64,000 bases of DNA. Source: BRHc4a sp049325055. Lineage in GTDB: Bacteria > Bacillota > Desulfotomaculia > Desulfotomaculales > Desulfocucumaceae. The notes under the pieces are model-generated. The model saw only the letters and a list, made by a program, of their open reading frames with translations. It searched no databases and was not told the origin of the DNA. Made by a program: the position numbers and the translations under genes. The stretch covers positions 1 through 64,000 of the forward strand of contig JBMOPB010000016.1 in the NCBI GenBank assembly GCA_049325055.1, written 5' to 3'. Positions 7,448-15,027 of this stretch are shown piece by piece (the first letter of the stretch is position 1; each line of letters begins with the position of its first letter).

Positions 7448-8989
7448 TTACTTGGCATAATCAACCACGCGTGTTTCTCTTATCACCGTAACCTTTATCT
7501 GGCCCGGGTAGTCCAGTTCATTTTCAATCTTTTTGGCTATTTCCCTTACCAGCTTGACCGATCCCAGGTCGTCGATGCGGTCAGGCTTCACCATTATCCG
7601 TATTTCGCGCCCTGCCTGTATAGCATAGGACTTTTCCACTCCATCAAAGGTGCTGGCTATTTCCTCCAGCTTTTGCAGCCTTCTGATGTAGTTTTCCAAC
7701 GTCTCCCTGCGGGCTCCCGGTCTGGCCGCCGAAATGGCGTCAGCCGCCTGTACCAGTACTGCCACTATGGTCCTGGGCTCTTCGTCCCCGTGGTGAGCCG
7801 CGATGGCGTGTAAAATCTCATGGTTCTCACGGTATTTTTTAGCCAGATCCACACCGATGGTTACGTGGGGGCCCTCCACTTCATGGTCAACTGCCTTGCC
7901 AATGTCATGGAGCAGTCCGGCACGTTTGGCCAGTTGTACATCCGCGCCCAGTTCTGCCGCCATAAGTCCGGCCAGGTGCGCCACCTCTATGGAATGCTTC
8001 AAAACATTCTGGCCGTAGCTTGTCCTGAACTTCAGCCTTCCCAGCAGGTTTACCAGTTCCGGGTGCAGCCCGTGCGCCCCGGTTTCAAATACTGCCTGCT
8101 CCCCTGCCTCCCTGATCTGGATGTCAACTTCCTTCTTGGCTTTTTCGACCATTTCCTCGATTCGGGCGGGGTGTATCCTCCCGTCAACAATGAGTTTTTC
8201 CAGGCTTATCCTTGCCACTTCACGGCGAATTGGGTCAAAGCCGGATAAAATCACTGCCTCCGGCGTATCGTCAATTATCAGATCTATCCCGGTCAGGGTT
8301 TCAAAAGCCCTGATGTTCCTTCCTTCCCTGCCGATAATCCGACCCTTCATCTCGTCGCTGGGCAGGGGAATGACAGCCACCGTGGTCTCTGCCACGTGGT
8401 CGGCGGCGCACCTCTGAATGGCAAGGGATATTATCTCCCTGGCGCGCCTTTCCCCTTCTTCCCTGGCCTTGTCTTCAATATCCTTGATCATTTTGGCTAC
8501 TTCGTGCTGTATCTCTTTTTCGACGTCGGCCAGAAGTATTTGCCGGGCTTCTTCGGAGGTGAGGCCGGAGATTCGCTCCAGTTCAGCCACCTGTTTACTG
8601 TAAATCTGGTTAAGATCCTGTTTGACTTTTTCTACTTCGGCTTCTTTTTTGTTTAAAGATTCCTCTTTTTTCTCAATGGATTCGGTTTTACGGTCCAGAC
8701 TTTCTTCTTTTTGCATCAGGCGGCGCTCCATCCTCTGTAATTCGGAACGCCTTTCCCTGTTTTCCCTTTCCATTTCGTTGCGGAGTTTTAAAACCTCTTC
8801 CTTGGCCTCCAGAAGAGACTCCCTTTTTTTGGCTTCCGCGGCCTTTTCGGCATCTTCGATAATTTTCTTTGCCTGGGTTTCAGCGGAGGCTATTTTGGCC
8901 TCGGCGATAGATTTTCTTACCAAATATCCAATCGCAAAAGAAATTATAATTGCCAGTGTTGTTATCAGAACAACATGGGTTGTAGACAC
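7448..8989 (-). CDS. rny: Ribonuclease Y
   Basis: A 513-residue membrane-anchored endoribonuclease that starts mRNA decay in Firmicutes. It has one N-terminal membrane helix (about residues 5-22), a long charged coiled coil (about 30-195), a KH domain with the loop G-R-I-I-G-R-E-G-R-N-I-R (about 215-226), and an HD domain with L-L-H-D-I-G-K (about 350-356). Full length for the family. The GTG start at 8989 has AGGAGGTGG upstream. A terminator at 9054-9073 insulates it from recX. Confidence 0.97.
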   Translation of the reverse strand: MSTTHVVLITTLAIIISFAIGYLVRKSIAEAKIASAETQAKKIIEDAEKAAEAKKRESLLEAKEEVLKLRNEMERENRERRSELQRMERRLMQKEESLDRKTESIEKKEESLNKKEAEVEKVKQDLNQIYSKQVAELERISGLTSEEARQILLADVEKEIQHEVAKMIKDIEDKAREEGERRAREIISLAIQRCAADHVAETTVAVIPLPSDEMKGRIIGREGRNIRAFETLTGIDLIIDDTPEAVILSGFDPIRREVARISLEKLIVDGRIHPARIEEMVEKAKKEVDIQIREAGEQAVFETGAHGLHPELVNLLGRLKFRTSYGQNVLKHSIEVAHLAGLMAAELGADVQLAKRAGLLHDIGKAVDHEVEGPHVTIGVDLAKKYRENHEILHAIAAHHGDEEPRTIVAVLVQAADAISAARPGARRETLENYIRRLQKLEEIASTFDGVEKSYAIQAGREIRIMVKPDRIDDLGSVKLVREIAKKIENELDYPGQIKVTVIRETRVVDYAK

Positions 8990-8999
8990 TTATCCACCT

Positions 9000-9287
9000 C
9001 CTTTTCTGTTGATATTTTGTTGGCACGATAAAACTGTTTAATAAACAAAAAAATACCGAGTCCAACTCGGCAGAAAAAGAATCGGATTTACTTAACCTGT
9101 CCGCAATGGCTAAAACAACACTGCCTATTACAAGTTAGCTCCAGCAGCAAGCATACCCCCACTCCATATATGGACCAGGTAGCGGAAAGTTATGATGTTA
9201 AATATATTTTAACATGCGTGAAGCAGCATCCAATTCTATTTTCTCCCACGCTATATTGTACATTTTTATAGTATAACTGTCAAGATC
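9000..9287. other. Region between recX and rny
   Basis: Just under 300 bases without a gene. It contains the terminator at 9054-9073 and an A/T-rich perfect inverted repeat ATGTTAAA-tatat-TTTAACAT at 9195-9215 that could be an operator or a weak hairpin in the rny or recX transcript. No clear promoter was identified. Confidence 0.5.
9045..9073 (-). terminator. Terminator after recA-recX, before rny
   Basis: Minus-strand TGCCGAG-ttgga-CTCGGTA followed by a run of seven T residues. The stem is 7 bp including one G-U pair. It would end the recA-recX transcript. Confidence 0.75.
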
Positions 9288-9812
9288 TCAGGGATGACGC
9301 ATATTTTCCAGGTAGTCGCAGACCCTTTCCACAACCTCCTGGCTAAAACCTCTTCTCCTTAAAAATGAGGCAATATTTACTATGGGGTAATCATTTCCCC
9401 TGCGTTTTCGCCTGCTTATGGCCAGGGCCATGGCTATTCTCAGCTCCGCCCCTGAGTCTATGCTTTCCAACGCTCTGTCCGCAATAGAATCCCTTACGCC
9501 CAGGTTTTTTAGCTCCTCTTCCAGCGCCGCCCGGGAGCGCATAGCCCTTTTGGCCAAATAATTTTCCACATACGAATCGTCGTCCAGCAGGCGGTATTCC
9601 CGCAATTTATCAACCACCTGGCTTATGGTTTGTTCATCAAAACCCTTTCGAAGCAACCTTTCAGTAATTTCATACTCGGTCCTGGGACGGTATGAAAGGT
9701 ATTTGTATGCAGCCTTCCGGGCCTTTTCATACTTCTCATCGAAAAGCATACCATCACCCATACCAGAAATCCGGGGTTTGAATACAAACCCCGGATTTTC
9801 AGCGTCAATCAC
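9288..9812 (-). CDS. recX: Regulatory protein RecX
   Basis: A RecX-family RecA modulator: three helical repeats rich in Arg and Leu, beginning K-A-R-K-A-A-Y-K-Y-L-S-Y-R-P-R-T and including L-R-K-G-F and F-L-R-R-R-G-F repeats. It lies immediately downstream of recA, as is common. The start is uncertain. GTG at 9812 is six bases after the recA stop and would be used by translational coupling, but the first 17 codons then run through a perfect hairpin (9767-9798). ATG at 9761 or 9749 lies after the hairpin and fits the family N-terminus better. Confidence 0.88.
   Translation of the reverse strand: MIDAENPGFVFKPRISGMGDGMLFDEKYEKARKAAYKYLSYRPRTEYEITERLLRKGFDEQTISQVVDKLREYRLLDDDSYVENYLAKRAMRSRAALEEELKNLGVRDSIADRALESIDSGAELRIAMALAISRRKRRGNDYPIVNIASFLRRRGFSQEVVERVCDYLENMRHP
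9767..9798. promoter_or_regulatory. Perfect 14-bp hairpin at the recA-recX junction
   Basis: AAATCCGGGGTTTG-aata-CAAACCCCGGATTT: arms at 9767-9780 and 9785-9798, loop of four bases. It stands 20 bases after the recA stop and inside or just before the recX frame. There is no T run, so it is not a standard terminator. It may protect the recA 3' end or hold down recX expression. Confidence 0.75.
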
Positions 9813-9818
9813 CTTATA

Positions 9819-10850
9819 TCAGACTTCCCCCGCGTCTTCCATCCTCTCCTGGCCGCCGCGCAGGTTGAAGTGTTCCCTTACCTTTCGCTCTATCTCGTTC
9901 AGCAGGTCGGAACGTTCTTTCAGCATTTCCTTGACGTTTTCCCTGCCCTGGCCCAGCCGCTCGTCCCGGTAGGAATACCAGGCCCCGCTCTTTGAGATTA
10001 TGTTAAGGTCTGCGGCTATGTCCAGCACCGTCCCTTCCCGGGAAATGCCGGTGCCGTACATTATATCGAAGTCAGCCTGCTTAAAGGGAGGGGCCACCTT
10101 GTTCTTTACCACCTTGACCCTGGTCCTGCTGCCGACGATGTCTCCACCCTGCTTGAGAGATTCTATTTTACGAACCTCAAGCCGCACCGAGGCGTAAAAT
10201 TTCAGGGCGCGGCCGCCGGGGGTGGTTTCGGGGCTTCCAAACATAACCCCGACCTTTTCCCTCAACTGGTTTATAAATATTACCACCGTCCTGGACTTGC
10301 TGGTGATTCCCGTCAGTTTTCTCAGCGCCTGGGACATAAGGCGGGCCTGCAGCCCAACGTGGGCGTCCCCCATCTCCCCGTCTATTTCCGCCTTGGGCAC
10401 CAGGGCGGCCACCGAGTCTATGACCACTACGTCAACGGCCCCGCTGCGAACCAGGTGCTCGCAGATTTCCAGCGCCTGCTCACCTGTGTCGGGCTGCGCC
10501 ACCAGCAGGTTATCTATATCAACGCCGATACTCTTGGCATAGTTGGGATCCAGCGCGTGCTCGGCGTCGATAAACGCAGCGATCCCGCCCAGTTTTTGCG
10601 CTTCTGATATGACATGCAGCGCTACAGTGGTTTTACCGGATGATTCCGGCCCGAACACCTCGATTACCCGCCCCCGCGGAACTCCACCAAGCCCCAGTGC
10701 GATATCCAGCGTTATGGCCCCGGTGGGTACCGTTTCAATATTCAGCTTGGCCGGAGAGTCCCCCAGCTTCATAACAGCGCCCTTTCCAAACTGCCGCTCA
10801 ATCTGGGAAAGAGCAGCGTCAAGGGCTTTCAGCCTGTCCATTGCGGCCAT
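9819..10850 (-). CDS. recA: Recombinase RecA
   Basis: Strand-exchange ATPase. Walker A G-P-E-S-S-G-K-T is at residues 67-74, with I-D-A-E-H-A-L-D and V-V-I-D-S-V-A-A-L-V (Walker B) following, and the L2-type Q-L-R-E-K segment present; 343 residues, normal for the family. ATG at 10850 is chosen because GAGGGGG lies about 12 bases upstream and RecA proteins begin at this point (M-x-M-D-R-x-K-A-L-D). The longer frame to 10898 would run across the palindrome at 10874-10889. Promoter candidate at 10923-10951. Confidence 0.97.
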   Translation of the reverse strand: MAAMDRLKALDAALSQIERQFGKGAVMKLGDSPAKLNIETVPTGAITLDIALGLGGVPRGRVIEVFGPESSGKTTVALHVISEAQKLGGIAAFIDAEHALDPNYAKSIGVDIDNLLVAQPDTGEQALEICEHLVRSGAVDVVVIDSVAALVPKAEIDGEMGDAHVGLQARLMSQALRKLTGITSKSRTVVIFINQLREKVGVMFGSPETTPGGRALKFYASVRLEVRKIESLKQGGDIVGSRTRVKVVKNKVAPPFKQADFDIMYGTGISREGTVLDIAADLNIISKSGAWYSYRDERLGQGRENVKEMLKERSDLLNEIERKVREHFNLRGGQERMEDAGEV

Positions 10851-10873
10851 ATTATAGGCTTTCCCCCTCAGTT

Positions 10874-10889
10874 CCGTTCCCGGGAACGG
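10874..10889. promoter_or_regulatory. 16-bp perfect palindrome in the recA leader
   Basis: CCGTTCCCGGGAACGG, between the putative recA promoter and the ribosome binding site. It is a candidate operator. It does not match the Gram-positive LexA box (GAAC-N4-GTTC) because the half-sites are in the opposite order. Confidence 0.55.
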
Positions 10890-10922
10890 TTCATTCAAAA
10901 AACACGGTCTTGATCTACAGTT

Positions 10923-10951
10923 ATTTTACCCTAAGGTTTACAGCCCGTCCA
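10923..10951 (-). promoter_or_regulatory. Candidate sigma-A promoter for recA
   Basis: Minus-strand TGGACG (4 of 6 to TTGACA), a 17-base spacer and TAAAAT (5 of 6 to TATAAT). It is placed about 75 bases upstream of the recA start. Called by eye only. Confidence 0.5.
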
Positions 10952-11040
10952 CTCTTTTTGAGGCACTGTTTTTCAGGACACAGCAAGGATCCGACGGCTT
11001 TTGACACAGACTGCCCGGGTCAGGGGTCCGGTGAACAGCC

Positions 11041-12774
11041 TCACTTCTTCTTCCGCCGCCCCCCGGTATTAACTATATATTTCTTCATTTTTCTAACCAC
11101 GGTTGACTGGTTGATTTTCAGGGCCTCGGCCATGCGGTACGTATTGTCGAAACGTTCATAGGCCTTTTGTATCAGCTGTTTTTCCACCTGCCAAACTGCC
11201 TCTTCCAGAGGGCAGATGTCCAGCACGTATACCCGGCTGCCGGGGCTTTCAATGGCATTGACGATGTAATCCGGAAGGTGAGCCGGCAAAATATCCGAAG
11301 ATTCCGTGGTAACCAGCAGTCGCTCCACTATATTCTCCACCTCCCGAACATTCCCCGGCCAGTGGTATTTAACCAGCATTTCCCGGGCTTCGGGGGAAAA
11401 CCTCTTGCTTATTCCGTACCTGGCATTGAAAATGCCCAGAAAGTGCTCAACCAGTGGCATTATATCATCGGTCCGGTACCTTAAGGGCTGAATGGTGAGG
11501 GGGATTACGTTCAGCCTGTAGAAAAGGTCCTCCCTGAAGGCGCCGTCTTTAACCATTTGCTTTATATCCCTGTTGGTAGCCGCAATGAACCTTACGTCAA
11601 CCCCGATCTGCTTGCTTCCGCCCACCCTTATCAGGGTCCTCTGCTGTATTACGTGCAAAAGTTTTACCTGCAGATTCAAGGGCAGTTCAGCAACCTCGTC
11701 CAAAAAAACCGTACCGCGGTCCCCCAGTTGTATGAGGCCCTTTTTACCTTCCTTTCTGGCGCCGGTGAAGGCCCCCGGGTCGTAGCCGAATAATTCCGAC
11801 TCCAGCAGGTTGGCCGGAATGGCCCCGCAGTTTATGGTAATAAAAGGACCCGATTTACGCCTGCTAAGCTTGTGAATCCTGGCGGCGATTATTCCCTTGC
11901 CGACCCCCGACTCTCCGGTTATTAAAACGGTAGAGTCCACCTGAGCTATCTTCTCCACCAGGTCCAACAACTGTTTCATCTGGGAACTGCAAGCCACGAC
12001 CTCATCGCTTGTTATTTTTTCCTTCTGCAGCTGCATTATCTGGCTTCTATAGGTTTCAGCCAGTTTTTCAGTATCCGAAAGCTTTTGCCGGAGGTTTGTC
12101 AGCTCTGTGATATCACGGGAATTCACAACAACCCTTGTTATTTCCCCGGCCTCGTTGAAAACCGGGTTGGCGGTTACTATTAATTCCTTGCCGCTCCTGG
12201 TTTTCTGGGCGGTAGTTATACGGCGCTTTTCTTCAAAGACCATCCGGGTTACCGAGGGCTTGAAAAACCCCTTTTTCTCCAGCTCCAGAACATTTTGGCC
12301 GATTATTTCATCTGTCTTGACGCCGTAGTAGGTCTCGGAAATCTTGTTGACCTTGGTTACCACACCTTTGCCGTCAATGACAAATATCTCGTCGTAAGAG
12401 GAATTGAATATGGCCTCAAGATCATCTTTCAGTTCCCTGACGCTGGCCAGTTCCCTGGTAATCGCCTCCCGAACCGAAATATCCTCAAAAACCGCCACGG
12501 CGCCGTCTATCTGGCCGTCCCGGATGATGGGAGTCCGGTTGACAATTATGGCGCGGTCCCCCAGGTCCACTTTCCGGCTTAACTGGGCCTCTCCGGTGAT
12601 CATAACTTCCATCAGCCCGTTGGTGGGGACCACTTCATTTATGTGCCGGTTTACGGTCTCCCGGGCCTTTATCCCCAGAAGCGTCTCGGCCGTCTTGTTC
12701 AAGACAGTGACAATGCCCTCCCGGTTGATAACAACTATTCCCTGGGAAACAGCATCAATGATTTCCTGTTGCAT
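11041..12774 (-). CDS. PAS-domain sigma-54-dependent transcriptional activator
   Basis: A 577-residue enhancer-binding protein. Two PAS domains occupy about residues 1-100 and 115-225. A short coiled linker is followed by the AAA+ domain with Walker A G-E-S-G-V-G-K-G (287-294), the sigma-54-contacting loop G-A-F-T-G-A (334-339) and Walker B T-V-F-L-D-E-V. A TyrR/Fis-like helix-turn-helix (A-L-K-I-N-Q-S-T-V-V-R-K-M) closes the protein. There is no receiver domain, so it senses a small molecule or redox state through PAS. ATG at 12774 follows GGGAGGGGG. It sits beside a cluster with -24/-12 promoters, its likely targets. Confidence 0.92.
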   Translation of the reverse strand: MQQEIIDAVSQGIVVINREGIVTVLNKTAETLLGIKARETVNRHINEVVPTNGLMEVMITGEAQLSRKVDLGDRAIIVNRTPIIRDGQIDGAVAVFEDISVREAITRELASVRELKDDLEAIFNSSYDEIFVIDGKGVVTKVNKISETYYGVKTDEIIGQNVLELEKKGFFKPSVTRMVFEEKRRITTAQKTRSGKELIVTANPVFNEAGEITRVVVNSRDITELTNLRQKLSDTEKLAETYRSQIMQLQKEKITSDEVVACSSQMKQLLDLVEKIAQVDSTVLITGESGVGKGIIAARIHKLSRRKSGPFITINCGAIPANLLESELFGYDPGAFTGARKEGKKGLIQLGDRGTVFLDEVAELPLNLQVKLLHVIQQRTLIRVGGSKQIGVDVRFIAATNRDIKQMVKDGAFREDLFYRLNVIPLTIQPLRYRTDDIMPLVEHFLGIFNARYGISKRFSPEAREMLVKYHWPGNVREVENIVERLLVTTESSDILPAHLPDYIVNAIESPGSRVYVLDICPLEEAVWQVEKQLIQKAYERFDNTYRMAEALKINQSTVVRKMKKYIVNTGGRRKKK

Positions 12775-12861
12775 GCCAGTCCCCCTCCCGGTCGAATTAC
12801 GGCACTTTATATATATTTGCCGCCTGCCTGCCATACTCCTCTTGACAACAATTAAAACAGC

Positions 12862-12886
12862 GCCGGCTGAATGCTCTTCAGCCGGC
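12862..12886 (-). terminator. Terminator downstream of glutamate dehydrogenase
   Basis: GCCGGCTGAA-tgctc-TTCAGCCGGC, a perfect 10-bp stem; on the minus strand it is followed by GCTGTTTTAATTG. It separates gdh from the activator gene, although some read-through is likely. Confidence 0.75.
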
Positions 12887-12903
12887 ACCCCAGGACACCT
12901 GCG

Positions 12904-14199
12904 CTATGCCAGTTTATCTTCAATCTGGGACTCATAAATGGATTTATGCCCCAGCCATCCACGAAGCCTCATCCCTTCGGCGATTCGCTCCACTGACAGC
13001 ATATAGGCCGCTCTCCTCATGTCCACGTCCCTGCGCTTCTTATAGATCCCGTAAACGTTGTTAAAGGCTTCAACTATTGTGGCCTCCAGTTTTCTGTTTA
13101 CCTCTTCCTCGGCCCAGTAGTGCCCGGCCAGGTTCTGCACCCACTCGAAATAGGAAACCGTCACACCGCCGGCGTTGGCCAAAACATCGGGAACAACCAG
13201 CACCTTGTTATTGTAGAGTATCCTGTCGGCGCCGGGGGTGGTGGGCCCGTTGGCTCCCTCGGCAACTATCCTGGCCTTTATATCTCCTGCGTTTTTCTCG
13301 GTAATCTGGTTTTCCAGCGCCGCCGGAATAAGTACGTCGCACTTCAGCGCCAGCACTTCATCGGTGGAGATATCTTTTGTTCCGGGGCAGCCCTTGACCG
13401 AACCGGTCTTTGTCTTATGGGCGCTTACCAGGGCTATGTCAAGGCCCATCGGATTGTACGCCCCTCCGGTCGAGTCAGTGACGGCTATAATCCGGCAGCC
13501 CGTCTCTGCAAGAAGACGGGCTGCAATTGCGCCAACATTGCCAAAGCCAATCACCGCCGCGGTAGCGCCGTTAAGGTTGAGGCCTATGGCCCTGGCGGCT
13601 TCCCGTACGGTGATCACGCAGCCCCGGGCTGTGGCCTCCACCCTGCCCAGAGATCCCCCGATTATTACCGGTTTGCCTGTGATAACTCCAAATTCGTTGT
13701 ACTGCCTGTATTTTGAAAATTCGTCCATCATCCATGCCATTATCTGGCCGTTGGTATTCACGTCCGGCGCCGGAATGTCTATATCCTGGCCCAAGATCGG
13801 GGCAACGGCCTTTATATATCCCCTGCTGAGCCTTTCCAGCTCTGCGGGGGAAAGCTTCTTGGGGTCCACTATAACGCCGCCCTTGCCGCCGCCATATGGT
13901 ATCCCCACAACTCCGCACTTAAGGGACATCCAGGTTGACAGCGCCTTCACCTCGTCCAGTGTGACGTCCTGGTGGAACCTGATACCTCCCTTGTACGGGC
14001 CGAGGGCGTTGTTGTGCTGAGCACGGTAGCCCAGGAAGACCCTCACCGACCCATCGTCCATCTGAACCGGGACGGTCACGGAAAGCACACGGTTGGGTTC
14101 CTTCAACATCTCGTAAACCACCGGGCTCATGTTTAACTGCTTGACCGTCTCCCTGAGCAATCCCTGTACAATCTCAAAGCTGTTAATTTGTGTGTTCAT
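12904..14199 (-). CDS. gdhA: Glu/Leu/Phe/Val dehydrogenase (glutamate dehydrogenase type)
   Basis: A 431-residue oxidative deaminase. The substrate region P-Y-G-G-G-K-G-G-V and the conserved D-I-P-A-P-D-V-N-T segment lie in the first half, and the nucleotide-binding G-F-G-N-V-G begins the second. Such enzymes interconvert glutamate with 2-oxoglutarate and ammonia, using NAD(P). Next to an aminotransferase, it would recycle the amino acceptor. GGAGGG precedes the ATG, and a -24/-12 element ends about 45 bases upstream of it, so sigma-54 control is likely. Exact amino acid specificity cannot be read from the sequence. Confidence 0.92.
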   Translation of the reverse strand: MNTQINSFEIVQGLLRETVKQLNMSPVVYEMLKEPNRVLSVTVPVQMDDGSVRVFLGYRAQHNNALGPYKGGIRFHQDVTLDEVKALSTWMSLKCGVVGIPYGGGKGGVIVDPKKLSPAELERLSRGYIKAVAPILGQDIDIPAPDVNTNGQIMAWMMDEFSKYRQYNEFGVITGKPVIIGGSLGRVEATARGCVITVREAARAIGLNLNGATAAVIGFGNVGAIAARLLAETGCRIIAVTDSTGGAYNPMGLDIALVSAHKTKTGSVKGCPGTKDISTDEVLALKCDVLIPAALENQITEKNAGDIKARIVAEGANGPTTPGADRILYNNKVLVVPDVLANAGGVTVSYFEWVQNLAGHYWAEEEVNRKLEATIVEAFNNVYGIYKKRRDVDMRRAAYMLSVERIAEGMRLRGWLGHKSIYESQIEDKLA

Positions 14200-14242
14200 G
14201 CTTACCCTCCGTTATGTAAAATTTTCTTATGGAGGTTTTAGC

Positions 14243-14258
14243 TGCACAATCAATGCCA
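14243..14258 (-). promoter_or_regulatory. -24/-12 (sigma-54) promoter candidate for gdh
   Basis: Minus-strand TGGCATTGATTGTGCA. The invariant GG and GC are exactly ten bases apart. The predicted start is about 30 bases before the gdh ATG, leaving room for its GGAGGG site. Confidence 0.7.
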
Positions 14259-14441
14259 ATAGGTGTAATAGTCTTATAATTCCTGCCAGCTCAATAACAA
14301 CGGGGCTTTCAGATTTTATTGACATGGCGGCGACCTGATCATGACAGAAAATGTTAATGTCCGGCGGCATTTTTTTTTGAATACCGCAGATCAAAAGCTT
14401 TAAAAATCCCGCTATATCTGTATACAGTATTCATGCCATAC

Positions 14442-14464
14442 AGCATTGTATTTGCTGCAATGCT
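14442..14464. promoter_or_regulatory. Candidate enhancer site upstream of the gdh promoter
   Basis: AGCATTG-N9-CAATGCT, a perfect 7-bp inverted repeat centred about 195 bases upstream of the gdh -12 element. Distance and form fit an upstream activating site for a sigma-54 activator. Binding is inferred. Confidence 0.45.
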
Positions 14465-14512
14465 ACATCCTGCGCCTGGATGCCAACAATTTGCTATATA
14501 TTAAATTACATT

Positions 14513-14554
14513 TTTTTTAAAAAAATTGACAGCGCCTTTTACAGCAGACTGCCA
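14513..14554 (-). terminator. Terminator downstream of moaD2
   Basis: Minus-strand TGGCAG ... CTGTCA stem (one G-U pair) followed by ATTTTTTT. It lies about 50 bases after the moaD2 stop. Confidence 0.6.
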
Positions 14555-14602
14555 CAGGAAGATGGAGCATAGATTTGCGGGTTCGGATTGACAAATAAAT
14601 GA

Positions 14603-14938
14603 TCAAGCAATATTTTCATTTATTCCCTGGTGATTAGGCCCAGGCAGTAAGCCCGCCCTTTCCAAAGCAGGATCGCGGCGGCCGGGATGCCTTCCGCCGA
14701 CAACGTAGGGAAACAGCACTATTTCATCCCCAGGGCGTACATTCCATGAGAAATCAACCTTGTCGCCGTTAACCGAAGAAAAGCTGACATAGCCGGGAGG
14801 GATACAAAGAGTTTTTACTATGTCCGAAACAGTGGTTTCCGGCGAAACAGAAAGCATCACCCAGGTCCCGCCCCCTTCAAAATACTTAGAGTGGCGGGAC
14901 AGTAAAATACCCACCTCCACCCTGACACTACCGAGCAT
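14603..14938 (-). CDS. ThiS/MoaD-like sulfur carrier with C-terminal extension (moaD2)
   Basis: A 111-residue beta-grasp protein whose first 82 residues closely match the neighbour at 18398-18646, including S-R-H-S-K-Y-F and P-G-D-E-I-V-L-F-P-Y-V-V-G-G. In this family the C-terminal Gly-Gly is adenylated and thiocarboxylated and must be free. Here it is followed by 27-29 further residues of no recognisable type. Compared with moaD1, the stop codon TAG after GGC-GGA has become AGG by loss of one base. So the product is either inactive, trimmed by a protease, or diverging. A -24/-12 promoter lies 48 bases upstream. Confidence 0.8.
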   Translation of the reverse strand: MLGSVRVEVGILLSRHSKYFEGGGTWVMLSVSPETTVSDIVKTLCIPPGYVSFSSVNGDKVDFSWNVRPGDEIVLFPYVVGGRHPGRRDPALERAGLLPGPNHQGINENIA

Positions 14939-14984
14939 TTATTACACCACCCACAGTTAAATTCAGCACTACACCAAGATATTA

Positions 14985-15000
14985 TGCAAATACAGTGCCA
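14985..15000 (-). promoter_or_regulatory. -24/-12 (sigma-54) promoter candidate for moaD2
   Basis: Minus-strand TGGCACTGTATTTGCA, an excellent match to TGGCAC-N5-TTGCA with GG and GC ten bases apart. It sits in the short gap between the AOR stop and moaD2, with a GGTGGTG ribosome binding site before the ATG. Confidence 0.85.
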
Positions 15001-15027
15001 TCCCTGTACAGATCCGGTATGTTCGGC

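Larger units (their letters stand above)
14200..14602. other. Intergenic region upstream of gdh
   Basis: No gene. From right to left it holds the moaD2 terminator (14513-14554), an inverted repeat suited to an activator site (14442-14464), an A/T-rich stretch, and the gdh -24/-12 element (14243-14258). This is the layout expected of a sigma-54 control region. Confidence 0.6.

Noticed and set aside
10871..10892. LexA/SOS box upstream of recA
   Set aside because: The palindrome has GTTC before GAAC; the Gram-positive box requires GAAC-N4-GTTC. Kept only as an unassigned palindrome.
10851..10898. Longer N-terminus of RecA (M-N-E-P-F-P-G...)
   Set aside because: The extra codons cover the palindrome and the ribosome binding site and are absent from the family.
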